DNA from: CAYXDO01 sp964463485
GTDB taxonomy: Bacteria; Myxococcota; Kuafuiibacteriia; Kuafuiibacteriales; Kuafuiibacteriaceae
Assembly: GCA_964463485.1 (NCBI GenBank)
Contig: CAYXDO010000074.1
Span: 1 to 51,623 of the forward strand
Length of the DNA stretch: 51,623 nt
Direction of reading: 5' to 3'
This document shows, piece after piece, positions 43,923 to 51,623 of the stretch. A program made the position numbers and the translations under genes. The notes beneath the pieces are model-generated. The model was not told where the DNA came from, ran no database searches, and saw only the letters and a program-made list of their open reading frames with translations. Each line of letters begins with the position of its first letter. Within the stretch, counting starts at the first letter, position 1.

Positions 43923-44969
43923 ATGCCAAAATCCGAGCGGGTCGCGCCCATCGGATCCGTCGTGTCGATCCGCGGCGTCGGCGCTCACTTTCCCGCAACG
44001 GAAGTCTCCACCGAGCGCCTGATCCGCGAAGAACGGCCCGGCACGCTCTTCGGCAAGAAGTTGCAGGAGCTGATCGGGTGCCGCTTCGTGCGCGCGGCCG
44101 GTCCGACTGACACACCCTCGAGCCTCGCTACCCAGGCCGCCAGGAGCGCCCTCGAGAGCGCTGGGCTCGAGCCGAGCTCGCTCGACGCGATCGTGACGGT
44201 CGGCTGCATGCTCTCGGACGTCGATAGCTGGTCGATGCCGGCCAAAGTGGCCAAAGAGATCGGAGCGACGCCGCGCGAGTGTTTCGGGATCGGGGACGCC
44301 GCCTGCGCGGGCGCTTACGCCGCGATCCGAGCTCTTCTGCCGATCATGTGCGCCCCTTCGGGGCCTCGCCGGGTCCTCGTTGGCGCCGGCGTCGTCATGC
44401 CCGGGGGACGCTTCTTTCCCCCGGCCACCGTTTTCGGCGACGGAGGCGGTGCGTGGATCCTCGAGCGCCACGACAACCTTCGGCGCACGCCGCGATTTGC
44501 CATCGTCGGCGCCGAGCTCCACACCTGCCCCGAGCTCGTCGACGCCTTCGGCCCCATGGCCGGCATGAACATTCTGCGCGCCGAGGGTCGCCTGGAGCCC
44601 CGCTGGTGGACCTTCGTGATTCGAGACCACGATGCCTTCGCCAAGCTTCGTCGCAAGAACTTCGAGCTCGGCGCCAAAGCGCTGGCTGAAGCCTGCCACC
44701 GCGTCGATTGGGATCCCGAGTCCCTCACGTGGCTGGTGCCCGACAACGTCACGTTCCGCGTCGGCGAGGAGCTCTGTGTCCGGATCGGAATTCCATTCGA
44801 TCGCATCTTCAAAGAAGGCTGCGCCCACCACGGGCACGCCTTTGCCGTCGATATGTTCGCGAACCTCGCATGGCTGATGGATCGCCGTGACGTGCGCGCG
44901 GGCGACCGCATCGCCATGATCGGCATGGGCGTGGGTCAACATTGGGGCGTGGTCTTGATCCAGGCCTGA
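43923..44969 (+). CDS. KASIII-like enzyme with altered catalytic triad
   Basis: The protein has 348 residues from ATG 43923; the frame is open from GTG 43845, but KASIII similarity begins at VVSIRGVGAHFPATE. It has the thiolase fold of beta-ketoacyl-ACP synthase III, with the nucleophile Cys128 (GIGDAACAGAYAAI) and FGDGGGAWIL. The His normally found in the PHQAN motif is replaced by Asp274 (VPDNVTF), and the Asn of the GNTSA motif by His305 (GHAFAVD), with His302 and His303 next to it. Such changes occur in KASIII relatives that transfer or hydrolyse acyl groups instead of decarboxylating malonyl-ACP. The substrate is unknown. It lies 117 bp after rlmE. Confidence 0.85.
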   Translation: MPKSERVAPIGSVVSIRGVGAHFPATEVSTERLIREERPGTLFGKKLQELIGCRFVRAAGPTDTPSSLATQAARSALESAGLEPSSLDAIVTVGCMLSDVDSWSMPAKVAKEIGATPRECFGIGDAACAGAYAAIRALLPIMCAPSGPRRVLVGAGVVMPGGRFFPPATVFGDGGGAWILERHDNLRRTPRFAIVGAELHTCPELVDAFGPMAGMNILRAEGRLEPRWWTFVIRDHDAFAKLRRKNFELGAKALAEACHRVDWDPESLTWLVPDNVTFRVGEELCVRIGIPFDRIFKEGCAHHGHAFAVDMFANLAWLMDRRDVRAGDRIAMIGMGVGQHWGVVLIQA

Positions 44970-44987
44970 GGCCGTGCCCAGATACCT

Positions 44988-45010
44988 GAAACCGAGCGAA
45001 GCGAGGTTTC
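44988..45010 (+). terminator. Hairpin with GAGCGAAGCGA loop
   Basis: GAAACC (44988-44993) pairs with GGTTTC (45005-45010) around the GAGCGAAGCGA core. It lies 18 bp after the KASIII-like stop; it may end that transcript or be a repetitive palindrome. Confidence 0.45.
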
Positions 45011-45059
45011 GCACCGTGCCCGTGCCCGTGCCCGTGCCCGACGCGATTCCCCAATAGAG

Positions 45060-45079
45060 CACTGCCGAGCAGTGTCTTT
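45060..45079 (+). terminator. Hairpin followed by a short T-rich run
   Basis: CACTGC (45060-45065) pairs with GCAGTG (45069-45074) across a CGA loop, followed by TCTTT. This is a second possible end of the rplC-rlmE-KASIII transcript. Confidence 0.45.
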
Positions 45080-45212
45080 GCAGCCGGGCGGTCCAGCGCA
45101 CCGGGGCTTGATGCCTGGCCACGCCTGAGGCGAGCGAAGCGAACCTGCCGGCCGGTCGGATTCACTCCGACCGAGTGCCGACAAATTCTCCCGCCTCTTC
45201 CGCCGGTAGCGC

Positions 45213-45241
45213 TGGACCCGTCGAGGGGACTCTGCTAAGGT
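45213..45241 (+). promoter_or_regulatory. Possible promoter of the RRM gene
   Basis: TGGACC (45213-45218) and TAAGGT (45236-45241) are 17 bp apart. If used, the mRNA leader would be about 120 nt, a length often seen for cold-induced RNA-binding proteins. Confidence 0.35.
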
Positions 45242-45368
45242 CAATCAGTCCTACCAAGTCCTTCTCCCTTCGGAATCGCGTGACGTGTGGAATGCCCTCG
45301 GAGGGTCCGAGTGCAACAGCGACCTCGCACCCGACAGGGGCGGACGTACGAAGCAGCAGGAATCGAAA

Positions 45369-45788
<420 letters not shown>

Positions 45789-45809
45789 GATCGACTTGAA
45801 TCAACTCTA

Positions 45810-45831
45810 GGCGGGCGCGATGGCGCCCGCC
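45810..45831 (+). terminator. Strong hairpin after the RRM gene
   Basis: GGCGGGCGC (45810-45818) and GCGCCCGCC (45823-45831) form a perfect 9-bp stem with a GATG loop, 22 bp after the stop. No T tract follows, but the stem is the most stable in the window. It also lies downstream of the convergent nucleotidase gene. Confidence 0.65.
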
Positions 45832-45930
45832 AACTCTCCCTTCAAACTCTCCCGACCAAACAAACTCGTCTCACCCGGTCCCGCGGCGGTGTGTATGACT
45901 CGTCGCTCGGCCGTGGACTCCTACTGATTC

Positions 45931-47349
45931 CTACTGATCGTGCGGGAGCGAGCCGCGCAGCGAGCGCAGATAACCAAAGGGCGTCGCGTACAAGAAATTC
46001 GAGACTCGCGACGTGTAGATGTCCGCGTGCCGCTCCACTTGCCGCGCCAAGTGACTCTTGTCGTTCCCCGTCCGCATCAACAGGCCCCAGCGCTCGTTGT
46101 TCAACGTGGCGGCCTCCTTCGCAAACGGTTTGATGGTCTCGTCGAGCTGCGAGATCTCACGCTTCGTGCGAATGATTTGTTCCTCGAGCTCCTCGGACGA
46201 GGCTCCCACCGCGGGACCGTACCGACGCGTCTTGCGCTGAAGATCGAGCCGCAACCTACACAACCGGTGCTCGAGCACTTCCTTCTCCACCATCCGACTC
46301 TCGAGCAGACGCACCGTCTCCCTCGCCGCCTCCGTCGCCGCGATGTCGCTCTCCAGCTCCCTCAAAATCAACGCGGTCCTCCATCGCAACACGCTCTTGC
46401 TCACGTGAACGTCACCGTAGATGTGGTCACCCACGTAGAGGATCTCGTCGCCGGAAACGCCAAGGCACTTCTCGACCTGCGCCGCATGGCCCCCGAGGTA
46501 CTTCTTTCCTTCCTCGATGCGAGCTACCACCGGCCGCAGGAGCCCTTCGTCGTTCACGATCTCGAAGATCGGATTCTGACCGGAGAAGAACGTCGGCTTC
46601 TTCGCTTCCACGATCACGAGGTCGAAGAGCTTCTCCCATCGATAACCGAGGAATCTCTCGAGTGTGTACGTGAGGATCGCGTTCGAAAACGCCCACTCGG
46701 AATTCGAGATCAAGAGCAGCTTCTTGCCAGCTTCCTTCTGGTCCAAAAGCGCCAGCGGCATCTCCGGATCGGGCACGACGAAGCGATCGGGGTCCGCGAC
46801 GATCTCCGCCTTGAGCTGCCCCTCGAAGTGCGCTTCGTCGAGCGTCGAGCGAACCAATCGATAGAGCTCGAGGTAGCCGAGCCCGCTCGGCAGCCGATCT
46901 GCATCCAACAGATCGACCAGCTGCGCATACAGACAACCTTCCGAGATCGAGAAGAGCGTGTTCATGAACTGCCAACGCGGCTCTCCCAGATCTACGATCG
47001 TGCGCGAATAAATCGCCCGCTGCGCCTCGAAATCCAGGTTGTGAGTTCCGTGAAAGGCTTGCTTGACGTACCCGAACCGGTTCGCCTTCACGATGTTTCC
47101 GAGCTCCGCGTCGATGATCAGCCCGCGAATGACGAGCCCCGGATCGAACTCCAAACGCTCGACTGGGAGCCCCAGCGCCAACAGCTTGCTGCGGCTGTGC
47201 TCGTACGCCCGCCGCTCCCACTCGTCCGTGCGATAGTGCACCAACGTGTAGTCCATGTCGTATCCGATCGCGCGGATCGATCGGAGATTGAGGGTCCGGT
47301 TCGTGAAAATGCCACGAGTCGGCGGAATCTTCTCGCTGAGTGTCGACAT
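45931..47349 (-). CDS. HAD-IG family 5'-nucleotidase
   Basis: The protein has 472 residues from ATG 47349 (ATG 47412 would add 21). The HAD motif I is IGYDMDYTLVHY with Asp31 and Asp33. LLISNSEW supplies motif II and DEILYVGDHIYGDV the motif III/IV acidic residues. The family (HAD-superfamily, subfamily IG) includes purine 5'-nucleotidases related to eukaryotic cN-II and is common in delta-proteobacteria, where it removes phosphate from nucleoside monophosphates. A helical part (about 335-440) with EELEEQIIRTKREISQLDE is a predicted coiled coil. It is cytosolic. It lies 75 bp after the transglutaminase-like gene on the same strand. Confidence 0.92.
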   Translation of the reverse strand: MSTLSEKIPPTRGIFTNRTLNLRSIRAIGYDMDYTLVHYRTDEWERRAYEHSRSKLLALGLPVERLEFDPGLVIRGLIIDAELGNIVKANRFGYVKQAFHGTHNLDFEAQRAIYSRTIVDLGEPRWQFMNTLFSISEGCLYAQLVDLLDADRLPSGLGYLELYRLVRSTLDEAHFEGQLKAEIVADPDRFVVPDPEMPLALLDQKEAGKKLLLISNSEWAFSNAILTYTLERFLGYRWEKLFDLVIVEAKKPTFFSGQNPIFEIVNDEGLLRPVVARIEEGKKYLGGHAAQVEKCLGVSGDEILYVGDHIYGDVHVSKSVLRWRTALILRELESDIAATEAARETVRLLESRMVEKEVLEHRLCRLRLDLQRKTRRYGPAVGASSEELEEQIIRTKREISQLDETIKPFAKEAATLNNERWGLLMRTGNDKSHLARQVERHADIYTSRVSNFLYATPFGYLRSLRGSLPHDQ

Positions 47350-47424
47350 CTTGGTTGGGTGCGGCGGCTCCCTGTCCGAACGAGAATTCAGACGACCATC
47401 AGAGACCCGCATGCGCGCGCGAGG

Positions 47425-49176
47425 CTATAACCCATTCTGAACGGCGAGGCGACCGAGCAAGGGCTGAACACCGACCCTCTCCGTGGAGCCGAACAACTCG
47501 AACCCATACAGGCCAGGGGTCGTCAGCTCGCAGGAAATCCTCGTCTCGGAACCCTCCGACACGACACAACCCGTCGCCCCTCCGGCATCGGGCACAGCCC
47601 GCGCGACCAAGAAAATGCCCCGAGGATTCGCGATCCGCGCTTCGAAGGCTCTCGTTACGTGCACCCGCGATCGGTCGGGGCTCACGAGCGACAGCCCCTG
47701 AGCAAAGAACCGCGGTGAAAGCCGCGGCTGGCGCAGAAACTCCGCCTTCGAAATCTCGGCGGAACGTAGCTGCCACTTCGGATCCTCCGGGAAGTGATCG
47801 ATGCCGAAGATCTCCGGCGGCGTGAGAAAATATTCGGTTCCATACTTGGCTACGAACGACCCGCCCTGAACCCCGCCTGCGTCGTACGTCGCGTCGAGCA
47901 GGTACCAGCGGCCCCCGACCTCCGCCGCGTTCCACGCGTGATCGATCGCCATCGTCTCCGAGCTCTGATCTCTGGACGACCCCACCACGTACGCGACCCG
48001 GACCTTCGCGGCCTCGCCGATGGCGCGCACGAGCCGCGCGTAGCCGGCACACACCGCCCTTCGCGTGGCGAGGACGCTGCCCGGATCCTGAGGCGGGAGT
48101 TGACCCGTCCGCCGGGCCTCTTCGTCGTACTGGATGCGCGAGGCCGCAAAGTCGTGCGCCGCTTTCAGTCGACCCAACGGACTCGCCTCGTTTTCAGCGA
48201 TGAACTGACCGATCGCTCCGGCATCGCTCAGCGCGGAGCTCGGGATCCGAGCCACGATCGGATGGACCGACGGCTCAGCCGGCCACCGAACGCCGCCGAC
48301 CGCTGTGTCGATCGGCGCAGGAGCTTGTCCCTCAGGCAGCTCCGCGTTCGCGCCACTTTGGTCCTCAACACCACCGCTGACGACCGTCGTTCGCTTGATC
48401 GTACTCGGCTTGGGATCGGCGCTCTCGTGGAGTCGGATCATGATCGGCTCGCCGGACTCTGGTTCCGCCTCGGCCTCGCCTTCCTCGAGCTCGATCGGAC
48501 CCTCCTCCGCTTCTCCTGCGTCCGGGGTACCGGCGTCCGCCGAGCCTGCGTCGACCGAACCCGTCGCGCCGGAGAGCTCGGTGGCCGAAGGGCTCGAGCC
48601 CGTCGCCAGGAGGAGCTTGCTCGCGGCAGGCTCGCGTCTGGCTTGATCTTCGAGGATCGCCACGGCACCAGCCGTTGGCCGCGGCTCGGGATCCGCCGAC
48701 TCGGCCTCCAGCCGGAACGAGTTGCGTCCGCTCCCGAGCGCGTAGAGCTCCTCGAGCCCATCCACGGCGCGGAAGAGCGCCCTGCGCGTCGGCTCCACCC
48801 AACTCCCTCGTGCGTGCTCCAGCATCCAGTCCCCACGCGTCGAGAGCGCCGTAAACGCCCGCTCGGGCGCAACGAACACGAGCGCGGCCAAGAAGACGAG
48901 CGAAACAGCGAGCACCCGCAACGTCACCCGCTGCACCCAAGTGAGCCACTGCTTCCGATCTCTCCGCCTCAGCTTCGAGACCAGCTCCCACCCGAGCGGC
49001 AACAGCGGAAACACGAACGCACCGGCCAGCGCAGGCATCCACCACGGAGCTCCCTCGAAGGCCGCAAGCGAAGACGCGATCCAGATGCCCAGCCCTGGAA
49101 CGACCAGTACGACCGCGACGAACAAGATTTCGAGCGGCGCCCACAACAGACTCGAGAAGAATGAGGTCCGCTCCAT
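47425..49176 (-). CDS. Membrane-anchored transglutaminase-like protein
   Basis: The protein has 583 residues from ATG 49176; ATG 49212 is possible. Three hydrophobic segments (about 12-35, 45-65 and 85-105) anchor it. A Glu/Ala/Asp/Pro-rich linker (about 160-290) follows, then a transglutaminase-like domain: Cys in RRAVCAGYARLV, His in IDHAWNAAEV and Asp in YLLDATYD, the complete C-H-D triad. LKAAHDFAASRIQYDE matches the helix before the Cys. The C-terminal 100 residues are beta-rich. Bacterial members are often proteases or amidases rather than cross-linkers, so the reaction is open. The active domain should face the periplasm. Confidence 0.88.
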   Translation of the reverse strand: MERTSFFSSLLWAPLEILFVAVVLVVPGLGIWIASSLAAFEGAPWWMPALAGAFVFPLLPLGWELVSKLRRRDRKQWLTWVQRVTLRVLAVSLVFLAALVFVAPERAFTALSTRGDWMLEHARGSWVEPTRRALFRAVDGLEELYALGSGRNSFRLEAESADPEPRPTAGAVAILEDQARREPAASKLLLATGSSPSATELSGATGSVDAGSADAGTPDAGEAEEGPIELEEGEAEAEPESGEPIMIRLHESADPKPSTIKRTTVVSGGVEDQSGANAELPEGQAPAPIDTAVGGVRWPAEPSVHPIVARIPSSALSDAGAIGQFIAENEASPLGRLKAAHDFAASRIQYDEEARRTGQLPPQDPGSVLATRRAVCAGYARLVRAIGEAAKVRVAYVVGSSRDQSSETMAIDHAWNAAEVGGRWYLLDATYDAGGVQGGSFVAKYGTEYFLTPPEIFGIDHFPEDPKWQLRSAEISKAEFLRQPRLSPRFFAQGLSLVSPDRSRVHVTRAFEARIANPRGIFLVARAVPDAGGATGCVVSEGSETRISCELTTPGLYGFELFGSTERVGVQPLLGRLAVQNGL

Positions 49177-49325
49177 TTGCCCATCGTACACGGGCCGACG
49201 CGACGGACCCATCGCCGATGAGTCACGCACCACGAGATACGAGGGGTACGCGAGCGCGGTCACGCGGCGCGTTGCCTTAGGGAAGGGGTCGGCGGCGACT
49301 CCGCGTTCATGGCAGAGTGGCCGTC

Positions 49326-51401
49326 ATGCTCAAAGATCGCTTCGAGCTCCTCCATACGCTTCAACGTGGGCCCCTGTCCCGCACCTGGCTCGGCCGAGAT
49401 CACCAGACTCAGCAAGAGGTCGTTCTCAAGGAAGTCTCCTTGCACGACCTCTCTCCGAGCGAAGGCTTCAAGCCCTTCGAGCTCATGGAGCGCGAAGGCC
49501 GCGCGCTACGCCACCTCGACCATCCAGGCATCCCGAAGCTCGTAGAAATCTTCGAGATCTCTGAGCCCGAGACCACCCTCTGGCTGGTCATGGAAAAGAA
49601 GGAAGGTCGAAACTTGGAGGCGCTGGTGGAGAGCGGCTACCGCGGCTCCCTGCCCGAAATCATCGGCATCCTCCGGGCCACCGCCGAAATCCTTCAGTAC
49701 CTCCACGATCGGGTCCCACCGCTCGTTCATCGCGACGTCAAACCCAAGAACATCCTCCTCGACGATCATGGAAAGGTGAGTCTCGTCGATTTCGGAGCGG
49801 TCGCGACCTCCGCCCTCACTCACGCAACTTCCGGCAGTACCATCGTCGGATCACCCGGCTACGTTCCCCTCGAGCAATTCGCCGGGCGGGCTCGACCCGC
49901 TTCCGATGTCTACGCCCTCGGCATGGTCGGCGTCTTCTTGATGACTCACACGGAGCCCGTGAAGCTCACGGACGCCAGCGGCCGAACCAAATGGCGGGAC
50001 CAGCTCGAGCTCCAGAGCCCGCTCTTCGACGTCATCGATCGAATGATCGAACCCAACCTGGATCGTCGGATGGGTTCGATGGCCGAGGTGATCTCGGGCC
50101 TCGACGGAAAGACGAAGGCGCCACGCAAAAGGCGCCGAGCGGTCGCCGTCGGCGTTGCCGCCGCAGTGGCCATCACCGGCGCTACCTACGGCGTCGCTCA
50201 CCGGCCGCAGCCGTTCGTCGAGTTTTACAGCCAGTTGGCTCCAAATCAGTTGGGAGGCTTCGGAGCTTTGAGCTCGGTCGACGAGTCTGGGCCGGACGAA
50301 AACTCCGCGCCACCTCCGGAGCCCCTGTGCCTTCCAAGAGTCACCGCAGGAACCGCACGCGTCTTCTGCTCGGAAGTTCCGCAACTCACTGCACCTGCGA
50401 TATCCAAGGGTCAGGTGGTGTTCTTCACCGATCCCTCCGCGCTGCCCCCGGAGCTCGCGCCGACTCCCAGCGAACCCAGCTCCGCCGAACCGAACGCCGA
50501 AGACCCTCCGGAAGAGCTCGCCGAGGCCATTCGAGTGACACCGACAGGCCTTCAGAGCCTCGGCCGCATCCCCTGCCCAGCCTATGGCGCGTCGCTCTCT
50601 GCGAGTGGCAAAAATGGGAAGATCTACCTCGTGTGTAGCGCGGACTCTCGCAAAGTGATCGCGTTCGACCCCAAAACTCGGACTTCCGAAGAGATCGCCA
50701 GCTACCAGACGTCGAGCGAGGAATACGATGTGGGTTATGGCTATGAGGGGAGCTTCGAAGCTACTCCGCCTTTCCTCGTCGTGCCGGATGGGGGGCGATC
50801 CGTCATCGAGGTCTTTCGCGGACAGGACGGCCTACGCGCTCAACAATTTCGAACCGGAGCCATGCCGTTCGAAGTCTCGCCCCCGAAGTCGTCCGAAATC
50901 GAAACAGATCCGCTCTTTTTCTACGAGGCAGGGGGCCGACTGCACGCCTTGTACGGAAAGTTTACCGGAGGGCCAGAGGGGAATAGCAGCTCGCCCGCCG
51001 TGCAATATGTCCCAGTCGTCTTCTCCACTCATGGCAAAAAGGAGCTCTCTCCCCTTGCCACGACCTCCAAAAAGCCCAAGCTCGACTCGTGCATCCCCCT
51101 CCGGACCTACTCCGACGGAGCCGATCTCCTCGCCCGAATTCCAGATGAGTTTGGATCGAGCTACGACGAGCTGCGAATTCCGAACGCTCGCCCGGTTCCC
51201 TCCCCAACCGCCTTCCCGGTAGGCCTCGAATCTTGCCACACCGATCGCCAGCTCGAGATTCATCACCCCATCAAAGGCCGCTTCCAGGTCGAGACCGACG
51301 AAAATCACAGCTTCTCCGATCCAGTCACGACCTGCGACGAGGAAGGCTGCGTGATCGTCGACTCGGCCTCCCTCCTCGTCTTGCGGCTCGACTTCGACTA
51401 A
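49326..51401 (+). CDS. Transmembrane Ser/Thr protein kinase
   Basis: The protein has 691 residues from ATG 49326 (GTG 49317 is also possible). Residues 5-260 are a kinase domain with Lys35 (VVLKEV), HRDVKPKNI and DFG. The Gly-rich loop is degenerate (LQRGPLSRTW, one Gly instead of three), and the usual APE reads PLEQ (SPGYVPLEQFAG), as in some other bacterial kinases. A basic stretch and a TM helix (about 269-287) lead to a 400-residue extracytoplasmic region with Cys pairs and propeller-like strands (GKIYLVCSADSRKVIAFDP), a possible sensor. It is divergent from the transglutaminase-like gene, with 149 bp between starts. Confidence 0.9.
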   Translation: MLKDRFELLHTLQRGPLSRTWLGRDHQTQQEVVLKEVSLHDLSPSEGFKPFELMEREGRALRHLDHPGIPKLVEIFEISEPETTLWLVMEKKEGRNLEALVESGYRGSLPEIIGILRATAEILQYLHDRVPPLVHRDVKPKNILLDDHGKVSLVDFGAVATSALTHATSGSTIVGSPGYVPLEQFAGRARPASDVYALGMVGVFLMTHTEPVKLTDASGRTKWRDQLELQSPLFDVIDRMIEPNLDRRMGSMAEVISGLDGKTKAPRKRRRAVAVGVAAAVAITGATYGVAHRPQPFVEFYSQLAPNQLGGFGALSSVDESGPDENSAPPPEPLCLPRVTAGTARVFCSEVPQLTAPAISKGQVVFFTDPSALPPELAPTPSEPSSAEPNAEDPPEELAEAIRVTPTGLQSLGRIPCPAYGASLSASGKNGKIYLVCSADSRKVIAFDPKTRTSEEIASYQTSSEEYDVGYGYEGSFEATPPFLVVPDGGRSVIEVFRGQDGLRAQQFRTGAMPFEVSPPKSSEIETDPLFFYEAGGRLHALYGKFTGGPEGNSSSPAVQYVPVVFSTHGKKELSPLATTSKKPKLDSCIPLRTYSDGADLLARIPDEFGSSYDELRIPNARPVPSPTAFPVGLESCHTDRQLEIHHPIKGRFQVETDENHSFSDPVTTCDEEGCVIVDSASLLVLRLDFD

Positions 51402-51408
51402 GCTCTGC

Positions 51409-51623
51409 GCTTCGCGGATCCCTGGGAGCGCAGCGCCTAAGCTTCGCGGATCCCTGGGAGCGCAGCGCCTAAGCTTTGCGGATCCCCTGACCCCCCTGAC
51501 CCCTGAGCTTCGCGGATCCCTGGGAGCGCAGGCATCTTGCCTGCGCCTAAGCTTCGCGGATCCCCAGGCCCCCCTGACCCCTGAGCTTCGCGGATCCCTG
51601 GGAGCGCAGGCATCTTGCCTGCG
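51409..51623. repeat. Nested repeat cluster with hairpins, runs off the right edge
   Basis: The core GCTTCGCGGATCC occurs six times (51409, 51431, 51473 with one change, 51507, 51551, 51585). Four copies continue as CTGGGAGCGCAG. A second spacer, CCCCTGACCCCTGAG, occurs twice. Perfect hairpins GCGCAGGC-ATCTT-GCCTGCGC lie at 51526-51546 and from 51604 to the edge. The cluster begins 7 bp after the kinase stop. No gene is seen in it. Confidence 0.93.

Larger units (their letters stand above)
44970..45368. other. 399-bp intergenic region with hairpins and short repeats
   Basis: No gene is supported. It contains two terminator-like hairpins, four tandem GTGCCC hexamers (about 45016-45039) and two GAGCGAAGCGA cores (44994-45004 and 45132-45142). 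A possible promoter for the RRM gene lies near its right end. Confidence 0.7.

Overview
The window is GC-rich, densely coding DNA that looks like a myxobacterium (Myxococcota, Polyangia-like). The main evidence is a close MglB-MglA gliding/polarity pair, many lipoproteins with Asp/Ala/Ser-rich or Cys-rich linkers, Ser/Thr kinases of the eukaryote-like type, MopE-like and AgmX-like domains, an Rpn-like EGKA-repeat protein and frequent GTG/TTG starts. Assignments rest on reading motifs by eye; no database search was run.

Left part (1-12.7 kb). The window opens inside a giant multihaem cytochrome with about 40 haem-attachment motifs, built from six roughly 500-bp repeats of the CX4CH...CXXCH type. 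A Ser/Thr kinase carrying two cyclic-nucleotide-binding domains follows on the minus strand, then a small secreted protein. A plus-strand envelope operon (7.0-10.9 kb) encodes a small barrel-like protein, a TPR plus outer-membrane-type protein, a FecR-like protein and a lipoprotein. Next is a pal-cpoB pair in which Pal carries a five-repeat Cys-rich insert.

Centre (12.7-27.5 kb). A tightly packed minus-strand operon of eight genes (25,047 down to 12,747) carries a WbpM/CapD-type nucleotide-sugar dehydratase, a multi-SLBB polysaccharide export protein, a Wzi-like lipoprotein, a Wzz-like chain-length protein, and then four envelope proteins of unknown role. A YjbH-like outer-membrane lipoprotein is transcribed divergently. 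Together these form a polysaccharide export locus, with extra biosynthetic genes scattered 8-12 kb away: a Wzy/WaaL-like polymerase, a PglC-like sugar transferase and an SDR epimerase.

Right part (27.7-51.6 kb). This holds a lipoprotein with a haem c domain joined to a PHM-like copper monooxygenase, mutY, an AgmX-like lipoprotein, mglBA, the scattered polysaccharide genes, a decayed VapC toxin gene, several lipoproteins, an isolated rplC followed by rlmE and a KASIII-like enzyme with a changed catalytic triad, a glycine-rich RRM protein, a HAD-IG nucleotidase, a membrane transglutaminase-like protein and a second transmembrane Ser/Thr kinase. The right edge is a cluster of nested repeats with hairpins.
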